In this document: in pieces, positions 44,630 to 53,875 of the stretch | Layout of the letters: every line of letters starts with the position of its first letter | How positions within the stretch are numbered: position 1 is the stretch's first letter | Assembly (NCBI GenBank): GCA_963771025.1 | Contig: CAVYRL010000005.1 | Location: forward strand, 62,001 to 126,000 | Source of the DNA: Miltoncostaea sp963771025 | GTDB lineage: Bacteria > Actinomycetota > Thermoleophilia > Miltoncostaeales > Miltoncostaeaceae | Direction: 5' to 3' | Length of the DNA: 64,000 nt | Program-made: the position numbers and the translations under genes | Notes under the pieces: generated by a model | The model's database searches: none | What the model was told of the DNA's origin: nothing | What the model saw: the letters and a program-made list of their open reading frames with translations, nothing else

Positions 44630-47600
44630 GCGCCGACGACGCTGCCCGGCGGGAGATCTCGGAACGCCTGGACGCGACGATGCTCGTCGAGGCGGGCGCG
44701 GGAACCGGCAAGACGCGGGCCCTGGTGGACCGGGTGGTGGCTCTCGTGGAGCGCGGGACGCCGATCGAGCGCATCGCGGCGATCACCTTCACCGAGCGCG
44801 CCGCGGCCGAGCTGCGCGAGCGCGTGCGAGACGGGCTGGAGGCCCGGCGCGCGGAGGCCGGCGCGGGCACGGAGGTCGGCGGACGGTGCGACACGGCCCT
44901 CGGCGATCTCGACCGTGCCCAGCTCTCGACGATCCACGCCTTCGGCCAGGGGCTGCTGCGCTCCATGGCCGCCGAGGCGGGGATCGATCCCGAGATGACC
45001 GTGCTCGACCAGCTCGCGGCCGAGCGGCGCTTCGAGGAGCGCTGGCGCGCGGCGCTGGAGAGCATCGATCCCGACGGCGACGACGGCCGCGCCCTGGACC
45101 GCGCGTTGGGGGTCGGGCTGACCCTCGCCGGGCTGCGGGACCTCACCGTCGCGCTCGCCGAGCGCGAGGACATCGCCGAGACCATGCGCACGACGACGCC
45201 CGCGCCCGCCGCGCCGGACTGGGACGCGCTCGCCGTGCTGCGCGCGGACCTCACGGCCCTCCCGCTGGCCGCGGTGCCCGGTGAGGACACCTGCCTGCTG
45301 CACATCCTCGAGCTGCTCGCCGCGCTCGACGCCGTGATCGCGGGGGACGGCACGGAGCGGGAGGCGGCGCTGGCGGCCGCGGCGGGGGTGTGCGGAGCGC
45401 GGCTCGGCAACAAGGGTCGCAAGGGCAACTGGGGCGGAGACGTCGCCTCCGCGCGCGCGGCGGCCACCGCGGTCGGCGCCCGCCTGCTGCAGACGCTCCA
45501 GGTCGTCCGCGCCGACGCCCTCGCCGGCATCCTGCCGTGGCTCTCGGGTTTCGTGATCGCCGACGCCGGCGCGCGGCGCCGCGACGGGACCCTGGTCTTC
45601 AACGACCTGATCCTCTGGACGCGCGACCTGCTGCGCGACGCGCCCGAGGCGCGGGCGGAGCTGCGCGCCCGTTTCGACGCCCTGCTGATCGACGAGTTCC
45701 AGGACACCGACCCCTGGCAGGTGGACATCGCGGAGGCGTTCGCCCGCGCCGCCGACGGCGCGCTCGAGCCCGGGCGACTGTTCCTGGTGGGCGATCCCAA
45801 GCAGTCGATCTACCGCTTCCGGCGCGCCGACATGGCCGCCTACGCGTCCGAGCGCGCGCGCGTCGTCGCCGGCGGCGGCCTGCTGCCGGAGCTGACCGAG
45901 AACCGCCGCTCGCGGGCCGTGCTGGTCGCGTGGGTCAACACGGTCGTGGGCGCGCTGATCGGCGAGGAGACGGACCCGTCGATCCAGGCTCCGTACACGC
46001 CGATCGTGGCCGAGCGCGACGACGCCCTCCTCGGGCCGGGGGTGGCCGTGATGGGCGGCGCGTCCGAGGAGCGCGCGTGGCAGGTGCGCCTGGCCGAGGC
46101 GGCGGACGTCGCCGCGACCTGCCGCACAGCGGTCGCCGAGGGCTGGCAGGTGCAGGAGCGCGACGGCGCCGTGCGGCCCGCCACCCTCAGGGACATCGCG
46201 GTGCTGATCCCCACGCGCACCGGGCTGAGCGCCCTGGAGGACGCGCTGCGCACCGCCGGGGTCCCGTTCCGCGTGGAGGGCGGCAGCCTGGTGTTCCGCA
46301 CCCAGGAGCTGCGCGACCTGATCAACTGCCTCACCGCCATCGACGACCCCGGCGACGAGGTGGCCGTGGTCGGAGCGCTGCGCAGCGCCGCGTTCGCCTG
46401 CTCGGACGTGGAGCTCGCCGAGCACCGCCGGAGCGGCCTGCGCTTCAACTACCTGGCCCCCGGCATCGACTCGGCCGCGGGGCCGGTGGCCGAGGGCATG
46501 CGCCGCCTGCGCGCGCACCACCTCGAGCGCCACGACCGCTCGCTGGCCTCGGTGGTCGAGCGGTTCGTGGCGGAGCGGCACCTGGTGGAGGTGGGCCTGG
46601 TCCACCGCCGCAGCCGCGACGCGTATCGCCGGGCCCGGTTCGTGGTGGAGCAGGCGCGCGCCTTCGAGGCCGACCGGCCCCAGGGCCTGCGCGCGTTCGC
46701 CGCCTGGCTGGAGGAGCGCACGGCCGGACCGATCCTCGACCGCGACGGTTCGGGGCTCGACGACGACGAGGACGCCGTGCGCATCCTGACCGTGCACGCG
46801 GCGAAGGGGCTCGAGTTCCCCATCGTGATCCTGGCCGGCATCGGGCCCAATCCGCCCAACGCCCTGCCGCCCACCGTCTCGCTGGACGGCGCGGGGGCCC
46901 CGGCGCTGACGGTCGGCTCCAAGACGTCCGGGCGGCGGCTCGCGATCGGTGACATCAGCTCGATCGAAGAGCGGGAGAAGGCGCACCAGGCCGCCGAGGG
47001 CGCTCGGCTGCTGTACGTGGCGGCGACCCGCGCCCGCGACCACCTGGTCGTCTCGCTGCACCACCAGTCCTCCTATGGGCGCAAGGGCGGCGCGGCGCGG
47101 CTGATCGCGGCCGGCGCGAGGGACCACGCGCCCCCATGGGAGCCACCGCTCGCGGAGCCCGCGCCCCCGGCGACGCCCCTCTCGGACCTGCAGGTGGAGG
47201 GCGCGCCGGTCTCGGACGCCGAGCACGCGGCGACCCGATCCGCCCTGGTCGCCCGCGCCACCACCGTGCGGTACACCAGCGCCACCGGCATCGCGGCGGC
47301 GGGCGGCCGCCCGGCCCCGGCCCCCGATCGCGGCGAGGAGGGCGGCGACGAGCCCTGGGCCCGGGGGCGGGGGGGCACGCGCGTGGGGCGGGCGGTGCAC
47401 GGCGCGATCCAGAGCCTCCCCCTGGACGCGGCGCCCGGCCAGATCGCCGCCGCGGCGGCCGCCCAGGCGACGGCCGAGGCGATCCCCGAGCGCGCGGGCG
47501 AGGTGGAGACGCTGGTCGCGGCGGCCCTCGGCTCGGAGGCCGCCGGCCGCGCGCGCGCCGCCCGGGGATCGCTGCGGGAGGTGCCCTTCGCGTTCGGCCG

Positions 47601-47877
47601 GGACGGAGTCGTGGTCGAGGGGTTCATCGACCTGGTCGTCCCGACGGCCACGGGCGTCGAGATCGTGGACTGGAAGACCGACGACGTGAGCGCCACGGGC
47701 GTGGACGCCCGCCTCGCGGGCTACCGGACCCAGGCCGGGCTCTACGCCCAGGGGCTCCAGCGGGCGACGGGCCTCACCGTCGAGCGGATCACCTACGTCT
47801 TCGTACGGCCGGGCGTGGAGGTGTCACCCGGCGAGCCGTCGGCGCTCGGCGCCGCGGCCCTGGAGGCGCTCGCCTAG
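44626..47877 (+). CDS. AddA-like UvrD/RecB-type helicase-nuclease
   Basis: A 1083-residue enzyme for double-strand break end processing. Superfamily 1A motifs are Walker A VEAGAGTGKTRALVDR, AITFTERAAAEL, ALLIDEFQDTDPWQV (motif II), FLVGDPKQSIYRFRRAD (motif III), LTENRRS (IV), VRILTVHAAKGLEFP (V) and LLYVAATRARDHLVVS (VI). The C-terminal nuclease (about 950-1083) has EGFIDLVV and VEIVDWKTDD with Asp, Asp and Lys all intact. It is coupled to the addB-like gene by ATGA. Its end overlaps the next, convergent gene by 4 nt. Confidence 0.93.
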   Translation: MSADDAARREISERLDATMLVEAGAGTGKTRALVDRVVALVERGTPIERIAAITFTERAAAELRERVRDGLEARRAEAGAGTEVGGRCDTALGDLDRAQLSTIHAFGQGLLRSMAAEAGIDPEMTVLDQLAAERRFEERWRAALESIDPDGDDGRALDRALGVGLTLAGLRDLTVALAEREDIAETMRTTTPAPAAPDWDALAVLRADLTALPLAAVPGEDTCLLHILELLAALDAVIAGDGTEREAALAAAAGVCGARLGNKGRKGNWGGDVASARAAATAVGARLLQTLQVVRADALAGILPWLSGFVIADAGARRRDGTLVFNDLILWTRDLLRDAPEARAELRARFDALLIDEFQDTDPWQVDIAEAFARAADGALEPGRLFLVGDPKQSIYRFRRADMAAYASERARVVAGGGLLPELTENRRSRAVLVAWVNTVVGALIGEETDPSIQAPYTPIVAERDDALLGPGVAVMGGASEERAWQVRLAEAADVAATCRTAVAEGWQVQERDGAVRPATLRDIAVLIPTRTGLSALEDALRTAGVPFRVEGGSLVFRTQELRDLINCLTAIDDPGDEVAVVGALRSAAFACSDVELAEHRRSGLRFNYLAPGIDSAAGPVAEGMRRLRAHHLERHDRSLASVVERFVAERHLVEVGLVHRRSRDAYRRARFVVEQARAFEADRPQGLRAFAAWLEERTAGPILDRDGSGLDDDEDAVRILTVHAAKGLEFPIVILAGIGPNPPNALPPTVSLDGAGAPALTVGSKTSGRRLAIGDISSIEEREKAHQAAEGARLLYVAATRARDHLVVSLHHQSSYGRKGGAARLIAAGARDHAPPWEPPLAEPAPPATPLSDLQVEGAPVSDAEHAATRSALVARATTVRYTSATGIAAAGGRPAPAPDRGEEGGDEPWARGRGGTRVGRAVHGAIQSLPLDAAPGQIAAAAAAQATAEAIPERAGEVETLVAAALGSEAAGRARAARGSLREVPFAFGRDGVVVEGFIDLVVPTATGVEIVDWKTDDVSATGVDARLAGYRTQAGLYAQGLQRATGLTVERITYVFVRPGVEVSPGEPSALGAAALEALA

Positions 47878-48077
47878 AGGGAGACGGAGCGGATCTCGTC
47901 GATGACCATGCGGCGCTGGCCGGGGGTCAGACGGTCCAGGCGACGGCTCACCGCGCGCAGCGCCGAGGATGCGCCGCGGCCCAGCGTGAGGGCCTCGTGG
48001 ACCGACCGGCGCACCGACTCCGCCTCGGCCTCCGCGATCTCGGTGGCCCACTCGTCGATGTCGATGTCCTGGATCAT
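47874..48077 (-). CDS. small hypothetical helical protein
   Basis: 67 residues, ATG 48077 with GGAG 5 nt upstream (a TTG five codons earlier is less likely). The protein starts MIQDIDIDEWATEIAEAEAE and is all helical, ending in the basic segment RLDRLTPGQRRMVIDEIRS. No family is recognised. It is convergent with addA by 4 nt. Confidence 0.55.
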   Translation of the reverse strand: MIQDIDIDEWATEIAEAEAESVRRSVHEALTLGRGASSALRAVSRRLDRLTPGQRRMVIDEIRSVSL

Positions 48078-48189
48078 CTCCGCTCCCGTCAACGTTCCGC
48101 CGTTCGATGACGACGGTACGCCGGGTGCGGGCTCGGGCGGACCCCTCGCGAGGAGGGTAGCCCCCTATCCCCGAGGGGAGTGCCTGCGC

Positions 48190-49914
48190 CTATGCCACCG
48201 TCCGGGCCAGCTCGTTGAGGGTGGTCTCGCCGGCGAGCACCTTCAGCACGCCGTCCTCGCGCATGGTGCGCATGCCCTCGCGGCGCGCCTGGCGGCGGAT
48301 CTCCGACGAGGGCGCCGACGCCGCGGTCAGGCGCTCGATCTCCTCGCTCATGGTCAGCATCTCGTAGATGCCGAGGCGGCCCTTGTAGCCGGTCTGGCGG
48401 CAGGCGGCGCACCCGACGGCCTGGTAGATCGAGGCCGGATCGGTGACCCCCTCGGGCAGCGAGTTAGTGGCGGCGAACTCGCGCAGCGTGGCGGCGGGCA
48501 CCTTGACCGGGCGGCGGCAATCGGTGCACAGGCGACGGGCGAGGCGCTGGGCCAGCACGCCCAGCACACCGCTGGCCGAGAGGAAGGGCTCCACGCCCAT
48601 CTCCGTGAGCCGCGTGAGGGCGCTGGCGGCGTCGTTGGTGTGGATGGTGGCCATCACGAGGTGCCCGGTGAGGGCGGCCTGCATCATGATCTGGGCCGTC
48701 TCGCCGTCGCGGATCTCGCCGACCATCAGCACGTCCGGGTCGCTGCGCAGCAGGGCGCGCAGCCCGGTGGCGAAGGTGAGCCCGGCCTTGGTGTTGACCT
48801 GCACCTGGTTGATGCCGGCGAGCCGGTACTCCACCGGATCCTCGACCGTGATGATCTTGCGGTCACCGGTGTTGAGCGAGTGCAGGGCCCCGTAGAGGGT
48901 CGTGGACTTGCCCGAGCCGGTCGGGCCGCTGACCAGGACCGCGCCATAGGGGCGCCGGTAGCAGTGGGTGAAGCGGTCGAGCGTGTCGCCGCTGAAGCCC
49001 AGCTCCGAGAGCTTGCGCATCGCGTTGGAGGTGTCGAGGATGCGGATCACCACGCCCTCGCCGTGCACCGTCGGCACGGTCACGACACGCAGGTCGAGGC
49101 GGTGGCCCGCGGCCGTGAGGCCGACGCGCCCGTCCTGGGGCACGCGCCGCTCGGCGATGTCCATGTCGCCCATCACCTTGATGCGGCTGACGATCTCACG
49201 CGAGAGGCTCGCGGGGATGGCCGCCACGGTGCGCAGCACGCCGTCGATGCGGTACCGCACCAGCATCTCGTCGGGCTGGGGCTCCAGGTGGATGTCCGAC
49301 GCGCCCTCCTCCACGGCGCGCGCGACCACTGAGCCCACCATCCGCACGACGGGGGCGGTCTCGCCGGAGATCGCGGCGATGTCGCCGACGTCCTCCATCA
49401 AGGGGCCTGCCGTCGGGCCCGCCTCGCGGACCAGGCCCGAGAGGAAGTTGTCCTCGTGGACGTCGCCCGCGTTGAGGAAGGCGTCCAGCTCGCCCTCGAG
49501 GGCGAGGGCGGGGCGCACGTCGCGGCCCACCAGCATGCGCAGGTCGTCGAGGGTCAGCACGTCGGTCGGGTCGGCCGTGGCCAGCAGCAGGGCGCCGGCC
49601 GGGTCGATGGCCAGCGGCACCACGCGATAGCGGCGGCGGCTGCGCTCGTCGAGCAGGTCGAGGATGGCGGGGTCCACGCCGCTCGACAGGCGGGCGCGCG
49701 GGACGCCCAGGCGCCGGGCCAGGCCGTCGCCCATCACCTCCGGGCTGAGGCTCCCCATGCCGACGAGGATCTCGCCGAGCTTGCCGCCCTCCTCGCGCTG
49801 ACGCTGAAGCGCGCCCTCGAGCGTGGCGCGCGTGATGGCGCCCATCTCGATGAGCACGTCGCCCAGCCCCATCGGTGGCGCCGCCACCGCTCCACCCGCT
49901 GCGCCCTGAGCCAT
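48190..49914 (-). CDS. PilB/GspE-type secretion or type IV pilus assembly ATPase
   Basis: 574 residues. An N-terminal MshEN domain (about 14-150) starts GLGDVLIEMGAIT and repeats KLGEILVGMGSLS, the motif that in related ATPases binds c-di-GMP. The motor (about 190-560) has Walker A GPTGSGKSTTLYG near 328, the Asp box ITVEDPVEYR, Walker B LRSDPDVLMVGEIRD and the His box TGHLVMATIHTND. A zinc tetra-Cys is in CTDCRRP and CAACRQTGYKGRLG. It powers pilus or pseudopilus extension. No pilin, PilC or PilM genes are in the window. It is divergent from a glycosyltransferase with the same N-terminal domain type. Confidence 0.92.
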   Translation of the reverse strand: MAQGAAGGAVAAPPMGLGDVLIEMGAITRATLEGALQRQREEGGKLGEILVGMGSLSPEVMGDGLARRLGVPRARLSSGVDPAILDLLDERSRRRYRVVPLAIDPAGALLLATADPTDVLTLDDLRMLVGRDVRPALALEGELDAFLNAGDVHEDNFLSGLVREAGPTAGPLMEDVGDIAAISGETAPVVRMVGSVVARAVEEGASDIHLEPQPDEMLVRYRIDGVLRTVAAIPASLSREIVSRIKVMGDMDIAERRVPQDGRVGLTAAGHRLDLRVVTVPTVHGEGVVIRILDTSNAMRKLSELGFSGDTLDRFTHCYRRPYGAVLVSGPTGSGKSTTLYGALHSLNTGDRKIITVEDPVEYRLAGINQVQVNTKAGLTFATGLRALLRSDPDVLMVGEIRDGETAQIMMQAALTGHLVMATIHTNDAASALTRLTEMGVEPFLSASGVLGVLAQRLARRLCTDCRRPVKVPAATLREFAATNSLPEGVTDPASIYQAVGCAACRQTGYKGRLGIYEMLTMSEEIERLTAASAPSSEIRRQARREGMRTMREDGVLKVLAGETTLNELARTVA

Positions 49915-49929
49915 CAGGCCCTCCGCCGT

Positions 49930-49948
49930 TGAGACATTTGGAGTCTCA
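49930..49948. promoter_or_regulatory. short palindrome in the pilB/glycosyltransferase spacer
   Basis: TGAGAC-ATTTGGA-GTCTCA, a perfect 6-bp inverted repeat with a 7-nt spacer, lies 15 nt upstream of the ATPase start in the 115-nt divergent spacer. It could be a repressor or activator site for one or both genes. No cognate regulator is visible. Confidence 0.4.
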
Positions 49949-50029
49949 TCGGCCGCTCGGGCCGACGCATGAGCCCGGACGCAGGCGTGCGCGCCTCAGT
50001 TCGAGGATCGGGACGCCGATTCAATTGGG

Positions 50030-52123
50030 GTGTCCCAACGACGTGAAGCGGTCGACCCCATCCGGGGAGCCCGCGATCTGCTCTGGCTGTCCCGCCACTG
50101 GCTGACCCCCGCGGGCGCCGGCCCGCGCGATCCCGAGCGCGATCCCGAGCACGATCCGGCCGCCGCCGAGATCGCCGCCGCGATGGCCGAGACCGCCGCC
50201 ACGCTCGCCCCCCCGCCCCACCGCGACGTCAACCTCTCGCACGTCGGCGAGCGCCTGGGCGACGCGCTGCTGCGCCACGGCCTGATCGACCCGGACGACC
50301 TCGAGCGCGCGTTGGCGGAGCACCGCACCAGCGGCGAGCGCCTCGGACGCGTGATCCTCTCGATGGGGCTCGTGAAGCGGCAGGATCTGCACCGCGTGCT
50401 CGGCGAGATCTGGGGCATCGACTACTGCGACCTCCTGGACGCCGACGTCGACGAGCCGCTCGCCCGCCGCTTCGACCCCAAGGCGATGGCCCTCGAGGGC
50501 TGGGTGCCGGTCGGGTGGCACGGCGAGACCGTGCGCGTCGCCACCGCCGAGCCGCCCTCGCCCGGCCTGGAGCGCGTGTTCGGCGACGAGCTCGGCGGCC
50601 CCGTCCAGATCGAGTTCCTGGCGACCACCGAGTGGGACGTCAACGCCGTCCTGCGCAAGATCTTCGCCGAGCGGCTGGCCCACGACGCCGCCAACGAGCT
50701 CTACGAGCGTGACCCGCTCGCCTCCGCGCGCCACCCGCTCACGTGGGGCCAGCGGATCGCCCTGCTGGGCGCGCTGGCCGCGGTCGTCGCGGGATTCCTG
50801 CTCGACCCGCTGATGACGGCCATCGTGATCCTGTGCGCGGCCAACGTCGGCTTCTTCGTGGCCGTTGCCTTCAAGCTCGTGACCGCGCTCGCCGGCTGGC
50901 GCTCGGTGCGCCGGGTCGCGCCCTCGGCGGACGCGCGGATACCCGACGACGAGCTGCCGATCTACACCGTGCTGGTCCCCGTGTTCCGCGAGGCCAACAT
51001 CATCGCCGGCCTCGTCGGCCACCTGCGCGAACTGGACTACCCGCAGGAGAAGCTCGAGATCCTGCTCCTGATGGAGGAGGAGGACACCGAGACCCTCGAC
51101 GCGGCCCGGGCGGCCAACCCGCCCGACACGGTCAAGTTCGTGATCGTCCCCGCGGGCAAGCCCCAGACCAAGCCGCGCGCCTGCAACATGGGGCTGGTCT
51201 TCAGCCACGGCGAGTTCCTCGTGATCTACGACGCCGAGGACCGGCCCGAGCCGGGCCAGCTGCGCGAATCGGTGGCGGCCTTCCGCGCGGGTGACGACAC
51301 GCTGGCCTGCGTCCAGGCGCGCCTGAACTACTTCAACGCCAAGGAGAACCTGCTCACGCGCATGTTCACCCTGGAGTACACGTGGTGGTTCGACTACATG
51401 CTCCCCGGTCTCGACCGCCTGAAGCTGCCGATCCCCTTGGGCGGCACGTCCAACCACTTCCGCACCTCGGTCTTGCGCCACCTGGGCGGCTGGGACGCCT
51501 GGAACGTCACCGAGGACGCCGACCTGGGCCTGCGCGCCGCCGCGGAGGGGTACACCGTCGGCGTCATCCCCTCGACCACCTACGAGGAGGCCTGCGGCCG
51601 CTACTGGCCGTGGATCCGTCAGCGCACGCGCTGGATCAAGGGATACATGGTCACCGGGCTGGTGCACACACGCCGTCCGATCAAGACCGCGAAGGCCGCG
51701 GGGATCCGCGGCGTGTTCGGGCTGATCCTGCTGATCATCGGGACGCCGCTCACGTTCCTGCTGGCTCCGGTGATGGCGTTCTTCACGGTGCTCTGGCTGC
51801 TGGGATTGATGTGGGGCGCCGACATGCCCAACCTCCTGCCCGGGCCCATGGAGGCGATCGGCGCGATCAACCTGATCGTCGGCAACGCCATGATGGTGGC
51901 CCTCAACGCGCTCGCCGTCGGCCGTCGGCGCATCCACCACCTGCTGCCGTACGCCCTGCTCAACCCGCTCTACTGGTGCCTGCACTACATCGCCGCGTGG
52001 CGGGCCCTCTATCAGCTGATCTTCAACCCGTTCCACTGGGAGAAGACGCCGCACGGGCTCACCAGCCAGGAGGCGATCCTCGCCGTGGGCGGCAGCTCCG
52101 AGGCCACCGCGCTCAACGCCTGA
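50030..52123 (+). CDS. membrane family-2 glycosyltransferase with N-terminal MshEN domain
   Basis: 697 residues, GTG start. Residues about 72-215 form a GspE-N/MshEN domain (ERLGDALLRHGLIDPDDLE, then ERLGRVILSMGLV). Two helices (about 241-285) precede a cellulose-synthase-like GT2 domain (about 315-545): VLVPVFREANIIAGLV, the nucleotide-sugar Asp in VIYDAEDRPEPGQ, TEDADLGLR as catalytic base region, and QRTRW as the QxxRW motif. About five C-terminal helices form the export channel. It probably polymerises and extrudes an exopolysaccharide. The MshEN domain suggests direct c-di-GMP control, replacing the PilZ domain of cellulose synthases; this is inferred. Confidence 0.9.
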   Translation: MSQRREAVDPIRGARDLLWLSRHWLTPAGAGPRDPERDPEHDPAAAEIAAAMAETAATLAPPPHRDVNLSHVGERLGDALLRHGLIDPDDLERALAEHRTSGERLGRVILSMGLVKRQDLHRVLGEIWGIDYCDLLDADVDEPLARRFDPKAMALEGWVPVGWHGETVRVATAEPPSPGLERVFGDELGGPVQIEFLATTEWDVNAVLRKIFAERLAHDAANELYERDPLASARHPLTWGQRIALLGALAAVVAGFLLDPLMTAIVILCAANVGFFVAVAFKLVTALAGWRSVRRVAPSADARIPDDELPIYTVLVPVFREANIIAGLVGHLRELDYPQEKLEILLLMEEEDTETLDAARAANPPDTVKFVIVPAGKPQTKPRACNMGLVFSHGEFLVIYDAEDRPEPGQLRESVAAFRAGDDTLACVQARLNYFNAKENLLTRMFTLEYTWWFDYMLPGLDRLKLPIPLGGTSNHFRTSVLRHLGGWDAWNVTEDADLGLRAAAEGYTVGVIPSTTYEEACGRYWPWIRQRTRWIKGYMVTGLVHTRRPIKTAKAAGIRGVFGLILLIIGTPLTFLLAPVMAFFTVLWLLGLMWGADMPNLLPGPMEAIGAINLIVGNAMMVALNALAVGRRRIHHLLPYALLNPLYWCLHYIAAWRALYQLIFNPFHWEKTPHGLTSQEAILAVGGSSEATALNA

Positions 52124-52823
52124 CGCCCCAGATGACGATGCCGCCGCCCATGCTCATGCGGCGCAGACGCAGGTCGGCGATGCCCGCGGCGCGATAGGTG
52201 TCGAGCAGGGCCGCCAGCGGGTGGCGGTCGTAGAAGTCGGGGATGCTCCGGTGCAGGAACCGGCCGGCGCGCCACCACGCGGGGCCGCCCACCGCGAAAC
52301 CGGCCGCCGGCAGCACGGCCCCCGTGTAGAAGCTCCAGGCCGCGCGGGCCGGCCCCCACGGGGGCACGCCGAACTCCAGGCTGGCGACGGTGCCGCCGGG
52401 GCGCACCACGCGCGCCAGCTCGGCGAGGACGGCCGCGGGATCGTCCACGTAGCGCAGCAGATAGCTCACGGTGAGACCGTCGAAGATCTCGTCCTCGAAG
52501 GGCAGGCGCTCGGCTTCGCCCTCCACCAGGCGGACGCGCTGCGACAGACCCCGCTCGTCCAGGCGCTCGCGTGCGGCCGCCAGCATGTCGGCGCTCTGGT
52601 CGATGCCGGTCACCGCGCACCGGCGCCGCAGCACCAGCTGCTCGGCCACCGCGCCGGTTCCGGTGGCCACGTCCAGCACCTGGGCCTCCGGACCGACCCT
52701 CAGGCGGTCCACCAGGAATCGGTGCCAGCGGGGTTCTTGGCCGAGCGACAGCAGTGCCGCGCGGCGTGAGTACGCGGGACCCGCCAGCCCGGAGAAGAGG
52801 GCGGGTGCCTCCGTTTTGCTCAG
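52113..52823 (-). CDS. UbiE/MenG-like SAM-dependent methyltransferase
   Basis: A class I methyltransferase with motif I VLDVATGTGAVAEQL, motif II FEDEIFDGLTVSYLLRYVDD and post-motif RVVRPGGTVASLEFG. This is the pattern of demethylmenaquinone methyltransferase (MenG), including the FYTGAVLPAAG and FYDRHPL segments. A GTG at 52712 would lose the conserved N-terminus APALFSGLAGPAYSRRAALL. The frame extends to a CTG at 52823 overlapping the upstream stop as CTGA, giving 236 residues, the normal MenG length. It is coupled to the thioredoxin gene and converges on the glycosyltransferase gene. Confidence 0.82.
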   Translation of the reverse strand: MSKTEAPALFSGLAGPAYSRRAALLSLGQEPRWHRFLVDRLRVGPEAQVLDVATGTGAVAEQLVLRRRCAVTGIDQSADMLAAARERLDERGLSQRVRLVEGEAERLPFEDEIFDGLTVSYLLRYVDDPAAVLAELARVVRPGGTVASLEFGVPPWGPARAAWSFYTGAVLPAAGFAVGGPAWWRAGRFLHRSIPDFYDRHPLAALLDTYRAAGIADLRLRRMSMGGGIVIWGVRR

Positions 52824-53557
52824 TACAGAGCCTGCGCCAGGCGGCGGCGGAAGCGCACCGCGAGCGGGTGGTGCTCGCCCAGATCGGCGAACACGCCCAG
52901 CAGCGCGGCGCGGAGGTCGTCGCGGAGATCGGGGACGGCGACCCGGACCGCGTCCACGAGATGGGTGAGCCCCAGCTCCACGTCCCCGCGCTCGAGGGCC
53001 GCGAGGCCCGCGACGACGTCGGGCTGGTCAACCTGGGCCAGGCGCACGCGGGCGAGCAGGGCGACGGCGCTCTGGTCGAAAGCCACCGGCTCCAGCACCT
53101 CGGCGATCTCGCCGACGCGGCCGTCCGAGAGCAGGATCTTGCCCAGGGCGACCCGCGCGGCCACGCTGCCCGGCTCGAGCGAGATGGCCATGCGCAGCGA
53201 CTCCTCGTCGCCCTCTGCCACGAGGCGGTCGGTCTCGGAGGGGACCAGCGAGTCCAGGAAGCTCTCGATCGCCGGGCCCGGCTGCAGGCCGACGAACTCG
53301 CCGACGGGGGCGCCGTCGCGGAAGCCCTTCACGAACGGGATGCTCATCACGCGGTACTCCTGCGCGAGCTTCGGGTTGGCGTCGATGTCAACCTTCGCCA
53401 GCAGGACGCCGCCGGCGCGTCGCTCGACGGCCGCCTCGATGAGCGGGGTCAGCTGGCGGCAGGGCCCGCACCACGCGGCCCAGAAGTCGACGACCACGGG
53501 AACCTCGTGCGAACGCTCGATCACATCGGCGTCGAAGGTGGCCTCGGTCACATCCAC
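52820..53557 (-). CDS. thioredoxin-domain co-chaperone, YbbN/CnoX type
   Basis: 245 residues, GTG start. The thioredoxin domain (about 1-110) has the full active site FWAAWCGPCRQL and cis-Pro SIPFVKGF. The remaining residues (about 120-245) form TPR-like helical hairpins, as in CnoX/YbbN (LEPGSVAARVALGKILLSDG). In E. coli this protein guards GroEL clients from over-oxidation. With an intact CGPC this copy could also reduce disulfides. It is followed by the methyltransferase with a 4-nt overlap. Confidence 0.9.
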   Translation of the reverse strand: MDVTEATFDADVIERSHEVPVVVDFWAAWCGPCRQLTPLIEAAVERRAGGVLLAKVDIDANPKLAQEYRVMSIPFVKGFRDGAPVGEFVGLQPGPAIESFLDSLVPSETDRLVAEGDEESLRMAISLEPGSVAARVALGKILLSDGRVGEIAEVLEPVAFDQSAVALLARVRLAQVDQPDVVAGLAALERGDVELGLTHLVDAVRVAVPDLRDDLRAALLGVFADLGEHHPLAVRFRRRLAQALY

Positions 53558-53635
53558 GGTGTCGCTCCTCCCCTTGCCCTGCGCTTCCGACTCACGGTAG
53601 CGGAGGTTTCCGGGGGCTGCCCGCGACCCGTTGTC

Positions 53636-53875
53636 CTACGCGGCGGAGTCCATCTCCTGCGGCGCGACAGGGGGGCGGCACACCGGGCACGGCTCCCAAT
53701 GGGCCGACAGGTAGCGCCACGGGCCGTGCACCACGTCGCGCACGCCGAGCTCGCCGCGATGCGGCGCCCGCGTGCAGTCCGCGCGGTGGTAGTGACCCCA
53801 CCCGCCCGCGCTCATGTGAGCCACGCAACCGATTTCGGCGGTCTCGTGCCGCCCGGGCATTTCACGTGTCGTCAT
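53636..53875 (-). CDS. small Cys/His-rich hypothetical protein
   Basis: 79 residues from ATG 53875. A purine-rich GGGGAGGGGACGAGAGAC lies upstream. It has Cys/His clusters: IGCVAHMS, HYHRADCTRAPHRG and EPCPVCRPP. They could bind one zinc, or be a degenerate zinc ribbon. No family is recognised. Nothing else is seen in 53876-54122 apart from a 12-bp palindrome CCCCGATCGGGG (53973-53984). Confidence 0.5.
   Translation of the reverse strand: MTTREMPGRHETAEIGCVAHMSAGGWGHYHRADCTRAPHRGELGVRDVVHGPWRYLSAHWEPCPVCRPPVAPQEMDSAA

Noticed and set aside
48150..48189. Terminator of the pilB-type gene at CCCCT...AGGGG
   Set aside because: The stem is only 5 bp and competes with overlapping pairings, so support is insufficient.
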